DNA from: Acidobacteriaceae bacterium
GTDB taxonomy: Bacteria > Acidobacteriota > Terriglobia > Bryobacterales > Bryobacteraceae
Assembly (NCBI GenBank): GCA_019240405.1
Contig: JAFAYL010000038.1
Location: 1 to 64,000, forward strand
DNA: 64,000 bases
Direction: 5' to 3'
Part shown: positions 52,144 through 60,789 of the stretch, piece after piece
Numbering within the stretch: the stretch's first letter is position 1
Layout: each line of letters begins with the position of its first letter
Notes under the pieces: model-generated
Told to the model about the DNA's origin: nothing
Database searches by the model: none
The model's input: only the letters and a program-made list of their open reading frames with translations
Translations under genes and position numbers: made by a program

Positions 52144-54822
52144 ATGCTTCGAACCAAAGAAGAACGCCCGAAGGACCTTGATCCTCAGGAAACGTCGGAA
52201 TGGCTGGAAGCGCTCGATCAGATCGTCGATGAGGCCGGTCCGGATCGTGCTGCTTATCTAATCGAAAAGCTGCTTGAGCGTGCCGCCGAATTCGGCGTTT
52301 CGGCTCCGCAACTCGTCAATACACCCTTTATCAACACCATTCCCGTTCATGAGGAGGTCCCATTTCCGGGGAATGGAGATATCGAGCGCCGCATCAAGAG
52401 TCTCATTCGCTGGAACGCCTCAGCTATGGTCGTCCGGGCGAACAAGTATGATCCCAACATTGGCGGTCACATCTCGACGTACGCCTCACTTGCAACCCTG
52501 AGTGAAGTTGGATTCAACCATTTCTTCCGAGCGACGATCGACGGCCAACCGGGTGATCTGATCTATTATCAAGGTCACGCTTCTCCCGGTGTGTACGCGC
52601 GTGCCTTTCTGGAAGGGCGGCTCACTGAACAGGATCTTCAGAACTTTCGCCACGAGTTGCGCGAAACGCCCGGCCTTTCCTCATATCCGCACCCTTGGTT
52701 GATGCCCCGTTTTTGGCAATTTCCAACCGTATCCATGGGCCTCGGACCGATCAATGCAATTTACAATGCGCGTTTCCTTCGATATCTCGAAAACCGCGAA
52801 ATTCTCCCGAAGACTGACCGCAAACTGTGGGCTTTCCTCGGCGACGGCGAAATGGATGAGCCGGAATCTACCGGTGCCTTGCACGTCGCAGTACGCGAGA
52901 AGCTCGACAACTTAATTTTTGTAATTAACTGCAACCTGCAGCGGCTCGATGGGCCTGTGCGCGGCAACGGAAGCATCATTCGAGAGCTTGAAGGAGTATT
53001 CCGCGGCGCTGGCTGGAACGTGATTAAGCTGATTTGGGGCAGAGATTGGGATGAGTTGCTGAGGCGCGATACGAGCGGTCTCCTCATGAAGCGTATGGGA
53101 GAGTGCGTCGACGGTGAATATCAAAATTTCAAAGCTCGCGGCGGCGCATACACCCGCAAAGAGTTTTTTGGAAAATATCCCGAGCTGCTCAAACTGGTTG
53201 AAGACAAAACAGACGAACAGATTGCTCGCTTCCGGCGCGGCGGTCACGATCCCGTAAAGGTCTACAACGCGTACAAGCGTGCTGCCGAACACCAAGGTCA
53301 GCCCACTGTCATTTTGGCGATGAGCGTCAAAGGCTATGGGCTAGGCGAGGCGGGCGAAGGAAAGAACATCACTCACCAGCAGAAGAAATTGAATGAAGAA
53401 GAGCTTGTCTATCTCTCAAAACGTTTCGATCTGAATCTACCTGACGAAACCATCCACTCCATCTCGTTCGTCCGTCCGCCCGACGATAGCCCCGAGATTA
53501 AGTACCTCAAGGAACGCCGGGAAAAACTTGGCGGCTATCTGCCGGCACGAGCTCCAAAAAGAATTGAGTTAAAGGCCCCTCCGCTCGACGCGTTCAAAGA
53601 CGTTTTAGCGGGCTCTCGCGGCCGCGAAGCTTCCACAACCAGCGCCTTTGTCGCAATCCTCAAGACGCTTCTAAAAAACCCGGATCTTGGCAAATATGTG
53701 GTGCCCATCATTCCCGATGAAGCACGCACCTTCGGAATGGAATCGATGTTCCGCGAGCGCGGTATCTACGCGAGCGGTGGCCAGCTCTATAAGCCTGTCG
53801 ATAGCGAAGTTCTCATGTACTACAAAGAGGCGAAGGATGGGCAGATCCTCGAAGAAGGAATTACAGAGGCGGGCTCCATGGCCTCCTTTACAGCAGCCGG
53901 TACTGCGTATGCGAATGTTGGCGTCCCTGCGATCCCCTTCTTCATTTATTACTCAATGTTCGGCTTCCAGCGAATGGGCGACCTCGTCTGGGCCTTTGCA
54001 GATGCGCGAGGCAAAGGTTTCTTGGTGGGCGGTACCGCGGGACGCACCACTCTGTTGGGCGAAGGATTACAGCACGAGGATGGTCACAGTCACGTGCTGT
54101 TCAGCGTCGTCCCCACTTGCATCAGCTATGATCCCGCGTTTGCCTACGAAATTGCGGTAATCATACAAGATGGCATTCGGCGCATGTATGAGAACAACGA
54201 GGACCGCTTTTATTACCTTACGGTCGGGAACGAGAATTATGCTCAGCCCGCGATGCCTGAGAGCGACGGAGTGCGTGAAGGAATCCTGCGCGGCCTGTAC
54301 CTCTATAAAGCCTCCGAAACCGGACTGGCTCAAGTCACACTCTTCGGCAGCGGATCGATTTTGAACGAGGCTCTAAAGGCGCAAAAACTTCTCTCTGAAA
54401 AATACGGCATTGGTGCCAACGTTTGGAGCGTCACCAGCTATAACGAGCTTCGGCGCGAAGCTCTCGCTGTCGAGCGCTGGAACCGGCTGCATCCGGGCGA
54501 GCCTGAAAGAAAACCGTATCTCCTGCAAGCGCTCGGCAACATTGAGATGCCAGTCATCGCGGCCACGGATTATATGAAAGTGGTCGCCGACCAGATTTCG
54601 CCGTGGCTGCCAGGCCGCCTCACGTCGCTCGGCACCGACGGGTTCGGGCGCAGTGACAATCGCGAGCATCTGCGAAAGTTCTTTGAAGTGGATAGCACCA
54701 GCATTGCAGCCGCCGCTCTTTCGCGCCTCGCGCACTGGGGCCGTTACGACGCAAACCGCGCCCGCGATGCGATTCAGGAACTTGGGATCAATCCCGAGAC
54801 CCTTGATCCTGCCATTTCGTAA
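52144..54822 (+). CDS. aceE: Pyruvate dehydrogenase E1 component, homodimeric type
   Basis: An 892-residue thiamine-diphosphate enzyme that decarboxylates pyruvate and transfers acetyl to lipoyl-E2. It has the full homodimeric architecture: an N-terminal region with TYASLATLSEVGFNHFFR, the ThDP motif GDGEMDEP (233-240) ending at NCNLQRLDGPVRGN, and a transketolase-like pyrimidine-binding domain (TAAGTAYANVGVPAIPFFIYYSMFG). Also visible is the C-terminal domain (LGTDGFGRSDNREHLRKFFEVD). No E2 or E3 genes follow, so the complex is split across the genome. LipA (4889) supplies its cofactor. A 122-base upstream region holds a short direct repeat (AGCGATA twice). Confidence 0.97.
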   Translation: MLRTKEERPKDLDPQETSEWLEALDQIVDEAGPDRAAYLIEKLLERAAEFGVSAPQLVNTPFINTIPVHEEVPFPGNGDIERRIKSLIRWNASAMVVRANKYDPNIGGHISTYASLATLSEVGFNHFFRATIDGQPGDLIYYQGHASPGVYARAFLEGRLTEQDLQNFRHELRETPGLSSYPHPWLMPRFWQFPTVSMGLGPINAIYNARFLRYLENREILPKTDRKLWAFLGDGEMDEPESTGALHVAVREKLDNLIFVINCNLQRLDGPVRGNGSIIRELEGVFRGAGWNVIKLIWGRDWDELLRRDTSGLLMKRMGECVDGEYQNFKARGGAYTRKEFFGKYPELLKLVEDKTDEQIARFRRGGHDPVKVYNAYKRAAEHQGQPTVILAMSVKGYGLGEAGEGKNITHQQKKLNEEELVYLSKRFDLNLPDETIHSISFVRPPDDSPEIKYLKERREKLGGYLPARAPKRIELKAPPLDAFKDVLAGSRGREASTTSAFVAILKTLLKNPDLGKYVVPIIPDEARTFGMESMFRERGIYASGGQLYKPVDSEVLMYYKEAKDGQILEEGITEAGSMASFTAAGTAYANVGVPAIPFFIYYSMFGFQRMGDLVWAFADARGKGFLVGGTAGRTTLLGEGLQHEDGHSHVLFSVVPTCISYDPAFAYEIAVIIQDGIRRMYENNEDRFYYLTVGNENYAQPAMPESDGVREGILRGLYLYKASETGLAQVTLFGSGSILNEALKAQKLLSEKYGIGANVWSVTSYNELRREALAVERWNRLHPGEPERKPYLLQALGNIEMPVIAATDYMKVVADQISPWLPGRLTSLGTDGFGRSDNREHLRKFFEVDSTSIAAAALSRLAHWGRYDANRARDAIQELGINPETLDPAIS

Positions 54823-55051
54823 TATTGCGCGAGCGGTTTCTTTTTGTAACCGCTTATTCGAGCCAAGCGCGTAATACCCGAATTTCAGGCTGGAATCGGA
54901 ATTGTAAATCTCAAGTTTTGTTCGGTTCCGGAGTATAGCGCCTCAGTCGATTACAGCTTCGGCGAACGTTAAGTATCAATATCGCAGTGGATCATGAGCC
55001 CTTGAAGTGATCTACCGAGTTTGGCGTCATCGTCCGCTAGAATGGCGGCTG

Positions 55052-56029
55052 ATGACGCCATCCGGCCGCCTCCGCATCGTCATCCCGGGCGGAACTGGCC
55101 AGGTCGGCCAGATTCTCGCGCGCCACTTCCACGAGCATGGTCACGCCGTCACCGTTCTTGCGCGGCATCCACATCCAGTCGAGTGGAACCTCGTTCATTG
55201 GAACGCCTGCGATCTCGGAAGCTGGACCCGCGTTATCGACGGCGCCGATCTCGTCATTAATCTTGCCGGCCGCAGCGTCAACTGCCGTTACAGTGCGGCG
55301 AACCGGCGCGAAATCAAGAACTCACGAACCATTACTACCGGTTTGATCGGTCAAGCCATTGCTCAAGCTGCGCATCCACCGGCGTTGTGGCTAAATGCCA
55401 GTACGGCGACCATTTATCGCCACGCTCTCGACCGTCCAATGGACGAAGCCACAGGCGAGATCGGCGGAACAGAACCCAACGCACCAGCCAAATGGAGCTT
55501 CAGCATCGATGTAGCCAGTAGTTGGGAACGGGCCTTTTTCGCAGCTGAGACCCCGCGCACGCGCAAAATCGCGATGCGAAGCGCAATGATCATGAGCCCT
55601 GATTCGGGCGGCATATTTGACACCCTGCTTCATCTGGTTCGCTTGGGCTTCGGAGGAACCATCGGTTCCGGACAGCAGTACGTTTCTTGGATTCACGATG
55701 TGGACTTCATCCGCGCTATCGAGTTTCTAATCGCGCGCGAACAACTGAGCGGTGTCGTCAATATCTGCTCTCCACATCCGGTTTGCAACCGCGATTTCAT
55801 GCGATCCCTGCGGAATGCCTGGTGCACTCGCTACATCGGAATTCCGGCTTCAGAATGGATGCTCGAAATCGGCGCTGTTTTCCTACGCACTGAGACCGAG
55901 CTTATTCTCAAGAGCCGGCGCGTAATCCCGGGCCGGTTACTCGCCGGCGGTTTTGAATTTCACTTTCCCAATTGGCGCGCCGCGGCTCAAGATCTTGTTC
56001 ATCGCTGGCGCGAGCTCCATGGAGACTAA
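55052..56029 (+). CDS. TIGR01777/YfcH-like NAD(P)-dependent epimerase
   Basis: About 325 residues from ATG 55052; the frame is open from 55007. A Rossmann motif IVIPGGTGQVGQILARHF opens it, and the family-typical segments VINLAGRSVNCRY, NSRTITTGLIGQAI, LNASTATIYRHA and YVSWIHDVDFIRAIEFLI follow. The C-terminus matches the DUF1731 tail (LKSRRVIPGRLLAGGFEFHFPNW). These short-chain reductase-like proteins have no firm substrate; YfcH is the E. coli relative. It stands alone with a 229-base gap upstream that shows no other gene. Confidence 0.9.
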   Translation: MTPSGRLRIVIPGGTGQVGQILARHFHEHGHAVTVLARHPHPVEWNLVHWNACDLGSWTRVIDGADLVINLAGRSVNCRYSAANRREIKNSRTITTGLIGQAIAQAAHPPALWLNASTATIYRHALDRPMDEATGEIGGTEPNAPAKWSFSIDVASSWERAFFAAETPRTRKIAMRSAMIMSPDSGGIFDTLLHLVRLGFGGTIGSGQQYVSWIHDVDFIRAIEFLIAREQLSGVVNICSPHPVCNRDFMRSLRNAWCTRYIGIPASEWMLEIGAVFLRTETELILKSRRVIPGRLLAGGFEFHFPNWRAAAQDLVHRWRELHGD

Positions 56030-56105
56030 CTACAGAATGTAAAGTCGTTTATGAGCGCGGGCGCGCACTCCACTCGATGAAGAACGTCTGGAACGCTTGC
56101 GCATC

Positions 56106-56492
56106 TCACAAAAGATGTTTGAAGGCCTTGCCGATTCCTTTCGCGATTTTCCCCGTGCCCTTCGCGGCGCCCACCCCTGCGTTCTTACCGGCACCCGCAG
56201 CGCCTTTTCCTACATCAGTCGCCGCATCGATCGGGTGCAGTGTTGCGAGATCCCCAGCTCCCTTTGCGGTACCCTTCGCCAAGCTACCGGCTCCCTTCGC
56301 TGCTCCGCCCGCCATGTCGCCCGCGCCATGCCCCATTTCTGACGCAGCGCCGCGATCTTTCTTCGGTTTCTTCTCTTTCTCGACCGTGCTTTGCGTCACG
56401 GTCGACCCCTGTTCGCTCGTTGATTGGGCCGCCCCAAACCCGGCCAGCTGCAGCGCTATTCCCATGCAACGTATCAACTGAGTCGTACCCAT
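56106..56492 (-). CDS. Exported Gly/Ala/Lys-rich low-complexity protein
   Basis: 128 residues from ATG 56492, chosen because GGAGGG lies 6 bases upstream; an ATG at 56513 overlaps that site. A short hydrophobic N-terminus (about 5-22, IRCMGIALQLAGFGAAQ) suggests export. A charged segment (EKEKKPKKDRG) follows, then a repetitive tail with imperfect units such as GGAAKGAGSLAKGTAKGAGDLA and GKGAAGAGKNAGVGAAKG. It looks like an amphipathic or disordered LEA-like protein. No family recognised; coding is supported by the strong ribosome-binding site and by the consistent repeat. Confidence 0.7.
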   Translation of the reverse strand: MGTTQLIRCMGIALQLAGFGAAQSTSEQGSTVTQSTVEKEKKPKKDRGAASEMGHGAGDMAGGAAKGAGSLAKGTAKGAGDLATLHPIDAATDVGKGAAGAGKNAGVGAAKGTGKIAKGIGKAFKHLL

Positions 56493-56708
56493 AACAATCC
56501 CTCCAACAATCAAAGATTGCGCCGTATACGTGTGATGAGAAGATCTCCTTGCCGGTTCCCGTGAATCAGATTAGAGTGGCGCAATGCCTTAGTACATTTC
56601 TGATCTAAAAGTAGTACCAAAAGGCTCGATCTGCAAGCAGCGCTATCCGGTCCATCCCAAGCCTGTGATAGGTTCTGTTTAAAACCTCACATTAGAAGGG
56701 CGCCTGGA

Positions 56709-58372
56709 ATGCAACTCCTGAAAACTGCTTTTGCTTGCACCAGCATTATCTCTATTTTGTATGTGATCTACGGTCTGACCGGAAATGCGTCTAGCCCGCA
56801 AACTACAGTCAAACCTAACTTCACCGTGCTCTATAACCTCGGCAGCACTCCTGGAAATCCCCAAAATCCCGTTACCCCGGGTGTACTGGTTGAAGGGCGC
56901 GACGGGAGTATCTACACTACCAGCCCTGCAGGGGGAGCCAACGGTAATGGAACAATCTTCAAATTCACCCCCGCCGGAACTCTGACTGTTCTCTACAGCT
57001 TCGACGGTGCACACGGTGCTGCTCCGCAGGGAGGCCTCACTTTGGGAACCGATGGCAATTTCTATGGAACAACAATACAGGGAGGCAGCGCCGGATATGG
57101 CACGGTGTTCAAAATAACTCCCGCGGGCAGTCTCACTGTTCTTTACAACTTCACAAACGGCACCGATGGTGGCCAGCCCTACGCCGCTCCGATCCAGGCC
57201 GCCGACGGCAATTTCTATGGCACCACTACCTCCGGTGGCGAAGCAGCTTTCGGAACCATCTACCAGATAACGCCTGTGGGCAAACTGACCACCATTCACG
57301 CATTTACCGGAAGCTATACCAATGCAATGGCTCCATTGCTCCAGGGCAACGACCGAAATCTGTATGGCACCACTTTTTACGGAGGATCGTACAATGTCGG
57401 CAGTATATTTCGCGTCTCCCCTTCGGGTACGTTCACTTCTCTCTACACGTTCAATGAAACGAATGGCGGCCAGCCATTCGCTGCTTTGATTCAGGGAACT
57501 GACGGCAACTTTTATGGCACAACATCTTTGGGCAGCACTCATTCATCTGGACTCATCTTCCAGTTAATGCCAAGCGGAGTGCTGAACAAGCTTTACGCCT
57601 TCGGTACAATCCCCGGCGATGGAGCTTGGCCGTACGCAAGCCTGATTCAAGCCTCAGATGGAAACCTGTACGGCGCAACCGCGGCCGGCGGGATTGGAGA
57701 CGGATACGGAACCATCTTCGAATTCCAGCTTTCGCCGCAGCCTGCTTATTCTCTTCTTATTCCTTTTACTCCAAATTTGGGCGAGAATCCTCAGGTGCCG
57801 CTTCTGCAACACACGAACGGCGTACTCTATGGACTCACGAACTACGGAGGGACCGGAAATCAGGGAACCATCTACAGCTTGAATCTCCAGTTGCCGCCAT
57901 TCGCTCGGCTAATTTCCACTTCTGGGCAGGTCGGCTCCACGGTCGAGATTTTGGGACAGGGATTCACGAATGCTACAGCAATTTCTTTTGGCGGTAAGGT
58001 GGGCACCGTCACCTCGCAATCAGGGACTTACCTGACCTCGACCGTACCCGCGGGTGCCCTGACAGGTCCAGTCACACTGACGACTGGGAGCAATATTTTA
58101 ACAACCACTCAAGTATTTCGTGTGACTCCAAAGATGACGAGTTTCGCCCCCACAAGCGGCCCCCAGGGAAAAATGTAGTCATCACGGGTACTGGCCTCAC
58201 TCAAACGCTGCAGATTTCTTTCGGTGGCGTGAACGCCGGTGCCTTTACGGTGAACTCCGATTCCCAAGTCACTGTTCCAGTCCCCACAGGTGCAAAAACC
58301 GGGGCGATCGCGGTAACCACTCAAGGCGGTTCGGTTACGAGCTCCGGGACGTTTACGGTTACGGGTACTTAG
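56709..58372 (+). pseudogene. Secreted GloVer-repeat protein with C-terminal IPT domains, frameshifted
   Basis: Signal-type N-terminus (about 1-30), seven GloVer repeats (FYGTT-x-x-GG, GTVFKITPAG-x-LTVLYNF), then an IPT/TIG domain (about 402-475; GQVGSTVEILGQGFTNATAISFGG). In a second IPT domain the frame stops at 58178 (GPQGKM stop), but the alternative frame continues naturally (VVITGTGLTQTLQISFGG) to a stop at 58370-58372. The break is in an A tract (five A at 58159-58163); six A would give GPQGKNVVITG and a protein of about 554 residues. This third GloVer protein is far from the other two, has a different C-terminus, and has no copy of the 21-bp motif. Confidence 0.83.
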
Positions 58373-58407
58373 GATCGGACAGAATTGCCGAGAACAGCCG
58401 TCAGAGT

Positions 58408-58638
58408 CTATTCCTGAGCAGGAACTTGCTGATCAGAATCGCGCCAAGCGCTGATCTTCAAACGCCGGCAAACCCAGCAGAGTTCATCGGGAGTTTGAGG
58501 CCCCGTCAGAGGCGTGCATAACGCGCCGCACACCCCACAGCGCGTCGTCGCAGGTCTTTTTTCAGCCTCTAGCGACTTCTTAGCCAATTCCAAAAGCTCC
58601 GGGGCGACGATAGGCTCAACCGTAAGTTTCTTTTTCAT
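58408..58638 (-). CDS. Small zinc-ribbon protein
   Basis: A 76-residue protein from ATG 58638 (an upstream start at 58662 is possible). Four cysteines form a zinc knuckle pair: CGVCGALC and ELCWVC. The N-terminal half is helical and charged (VEPIVAPELLELAKKSLEAEKR). I recognise no named family. A second small zinc-binding protein gene lies 61 bases upstream on the same strand, so they may be co-transcribed. Both are too short for a catalytic domain; a nucleic-acid or protein-binding role is plausible only. Confidence 0.65.
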   Translation of the reverse strand: MKKKLTVEPIVAPELLELAKKSLEAEKRPATTRCGVCGALCTPLTGPQTPDELCWVCRRLKISAWRDSDQQVPAQE

Positions 58639-58699
58639 CGCTTCGTCTTCACTATAGAACACATTGGACGCAGTGCGGATTGCCCCGATAGCGGACCGC

Positions 58700-58912
58700 T
58701 TAGGCAGCTCGATCCCGCTGCATCACGTAGCCCGCGTCCAGTGGAGAATGGCAGCGTGAGCACTTCTGCCCTGGCTTCACGATCAGCCTTTTCCCGCGTA
58801 AAATAACTTGAGCTTGCACCGTGTGCGTGCAGATAGGACAATAAGCCAGGTCTATGCGCGACTCTGTTTCGCGTGGTGCTGCCCGGTTCTCCTTAACCGC
58901 TGTATGTAGCAT
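58700..58912 (-). CDS. Small zinc-ribbon protein
   Basis: A 70-residue protein from ATG 58912, with the strong ribosome-binding site GGAGGAG 6 bases upstream. Zinc-binding pairs are CPIC (about 25-28) and CSRC (about 51-54), separated by a beta-rich stretch (VQAQVILRGKRLIVKPGQK), a classic zinc-ribbon layout. No family recognised. It is divergent from fabD and lies just before the other small zinc-ribbon gene. Confidence 0.7.
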   Translation of the reverse strand: MLHTAVKENRAAPRETESRIDLAYCPICTHTVQAQVILRGKRLIVKPGQKCSRCHSPLDAGYVMQRDRAA

Positions 58913-58990
58913 CGCAATCTCCTCCCAAACTCTCTGCAACCGAGCCCGCCCGGTGACTCCCCTGAACCCGACGCGTCTGCTCGTTCACCC

Positions 58991-59956
58991 ATGAGACGCA
59001 ACGAGTCCGCGCAAGGGTTCGAAAATCCAAAGCTCGCGTTTCTATTTCCCGGCCAGGGGTCGCAGTACGTCGGAATGGGAAGGCATCTTGCGGAAGAGTA
59101 CCCGGAGGCGCGGCGCTCCTTTGACGAAGCCGACGCAGCGCTCGGATATGCTCTCTCGAAGCTCTGCTTCGAGGGTCCGGAGGAGGATCTCAGAAAAACA
59201 GAGAACACACAACCCGCGTTACTCGCCGTATCCATAGCAGCACTCCGCGTTCTGCGCGAGCTAGGGTATGAGCCGGGCCTTGTTGCCGGACATAGCCTGG
59301 GAGAGTATTCAGCTCTCGTGGCTGCCGGGTCTCTCGACTTCGCCGGTGCACTCCGCTTAGTTCAAAAGCGCGGCCGGTATATGCAGGAAGCCGTGCCGCA
59401 AGGAGTAGGTGCCATGGCTGCTCTCCTCAAATTGCCCGAAGGCAGGCTCCAGCACGTCATTGATCAGGCTGCTCAAGGCGAAGTAGTTACGGCAGCGAAC
59501 TTCAACTCTCCCGATCAGGTCGTCATTGCCGGCCATGCCGGAGCCGTTCAACGAGCCATAGAATTGGCCAAAGCAGCGGGCGCAAAGCGTGCAGTTCTTC
59601 TGCCTGTGAGCGCGCCGTTTCATTGCCCCTTAATGCGGCCAGCCCAGGAGAGACTCAGGGCCGATTTGGACTCAACGGCGTTTAAGGACCTGAGAGTTCC
59701 GCTGATCAACAACTGGCAAGCTCAGGAGATTACAACCGCCCAAGAGGCCCGCCAAGGACTGTTTGAGCAAATACCGAATCCGGTCCTCTGGACTGAAAGC
59801 ATACGCGGGATCGCCAATCGCGGAATCGCGCGCTTCATCGAAGTAGGCGCAGGCTCCGTGCTTCTCGGTTTATGCCGCAGCATCAATCCGGCGCTTCAGG
59901 GCGCCAAGTTCGGTGAACCGGCCGATCTCGAAAAGCTGCGAACCCCTCTGGCTTAG
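58991..59956 (+). CDS. fabD: Malonyl-CoA:ACP transacylase
   Basis: Transfers malonyl from CoA to acyl carrier protein for fatty-acid elongation. The 321-residue protein has the N-terminal FLFPGQGSQYVGMG, the nucleophile Ser102 in GHSLGEYSAL, and the catalytic His211 in VSAPFHCPLM, plus a glycine-rich end GAGSVLLGLCRSI. Unlike many genomes it is not next to fabH, fabF, fabG or acpP. Its last 74 bases overlap the convergent GT9 gene. Confidence 0.95.
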   Translation: MRRNESAQGFENPKLAFLFPGQGSQYVGMGRHLAEEYPEARRSFDEADAALGYALSKLCFEGPEEDLRKTENTQPALLAVSIAALRVLRELGYEPGLVAGHSLGEYSALVAAGSLDFAGALRLVQKRGRYMQEAVPQGVGAMAALLKLPEGRLQHVIDQAAQGEVVTAANFNSPDQVVIAGHAGAVQRAIELAKAAGAKRAVLLPVSAPFHCPLMRPAQERLRADLDSTAFKDLRVPLINNWQAQEITTAQEARQGLFEQIPNPVLWTESIRGIANRGIARFIEVGAGSVLLGLCRSINPALQGAKFGEPADLEKLRTPLA

Positions 59957-60785
59957 TTCTGCCCGCCTCGACTTCTGGCGGCCCGAGCAGACCATTTACC
60001 GCGTCGAGCACCTGCTCGACACTCAATTCTTCGAGCGATTCCGCCCATAAGATCGTTATATTGCTCCCGCGTGGCGCCCAGGCCGGGGATGATGACGGCC
60101 CGAATAGCGCGAGCGTTCGCGCTCCCGCCGCCGCGGCTAGATGAGTGATTCCCGAATCGTTACCAATGTAAAGCCGCGCGCCTCGAATCCAGCGCGCCAG
60201 TTCTCCGAGATCCGTAAAGCGAACCGCTCCTGCAAGTACGTCTTCAGGACCCGCCGTCCACTCAACTTCCGAGCCGAGTCGCGCAGCCAGTTCCCGGTAG
60301 CGTTCGAGCGGCCAATTCTTACGAGCGCCGCCGGAAAACGGATGAACAACGACAGAGTCTTGAGAAGTAATCCCACTCATTGCGATCCGCGGAATAAGAG
60401 CCTCTGGCGCCCCAACCTGGCGGGCAAAAAAGTCGACCGCATGTTCGGGACTGCCTCGCGGCGGAAGCGCTGCATGGAAGCGGCACCTAACCCCGAGCTT
60501 CGTGAGTGCCTCACGAAACTCCGGCCGGTTTGCGCCGTACCAACTCACGATTTCGTCGAACTGCTGAAGCTTCTCTTTGAGCTTCGGATCCATCGCCAGG
60601 TCTCCAACGCCGGCCAGATCAATTCCCGTCGAAGCAAGTGAGCGCACAACATCGCCGAACCAAACGAGGGGAACCACCGCCCCGGGAATCCAAATTTCCG
60701 TGAACTCCGCCGCCAAATATTCAAGCGCGGGAAAGCAAAGGATGCAATCGCCAATCGCGCCAGGACGGATCAGGAGGCGCCGCAT
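59883..60785 (-). CDS. Family 9 glycosyltransferase (heptosyltransferase-like)
   Basis: A 300-residue GT-B enzyme. The N-terminal segment LLIRPGAIGDCILCFPALEYL matches the heptosyltransferase start; the C-terminal donor domain has HPFSGGARKNWPLERYRELA and GNDSGITHLAAAAGARTLALFGPS, the GT9 hallmark. It probably adds sugar to lipopolysaccharide core. The gene starts 4 bases after the amidohydrolase stop, so the two are co-transcribed. The 3-prime end overlaps fabD by 74 bases in antisense. Confidence 0.9.
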   Translation of the reverse strand: MRRLLIRPGAIGDCILCFPALEYLAAEFTEIWIPGAVVPLVWFGDVVRSLASTGIDLAGVGDLAMDPKLKEKLQQFDEIVSWYGANRPEFREALTKLGVRCRFHAALPPRGSPEHAVDFFARQVGAPEALIPRIAMSGITSQDSVVVHPFSGGARKNWPLERYRELAARLGSEVEWTAGPEDVLAGAVRFTDLGELARWIRGARLYIGNDSGITHLAAAAGARTLALFGPSSSPAWAPRGSNITILWAESLEELSVEQVLDAVNGLLGPPEVEAGRTKPEGFAAFRDRPVHRTWRPEAPD

Positions 60786-60789
60786 GGCC

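Noticed and set aside
54832-54854. GCGGTT...AACCGC hairpin after aceE
   Set aside because: Only 6 bp and no T-tract after it; too weak to call a terminator.
56679-57542. 287-codon minus-strand open frame
   Set aside because: Mirror of the repetitive GloVer gene; repeated DNA on one strand keeps the opposite frame open.
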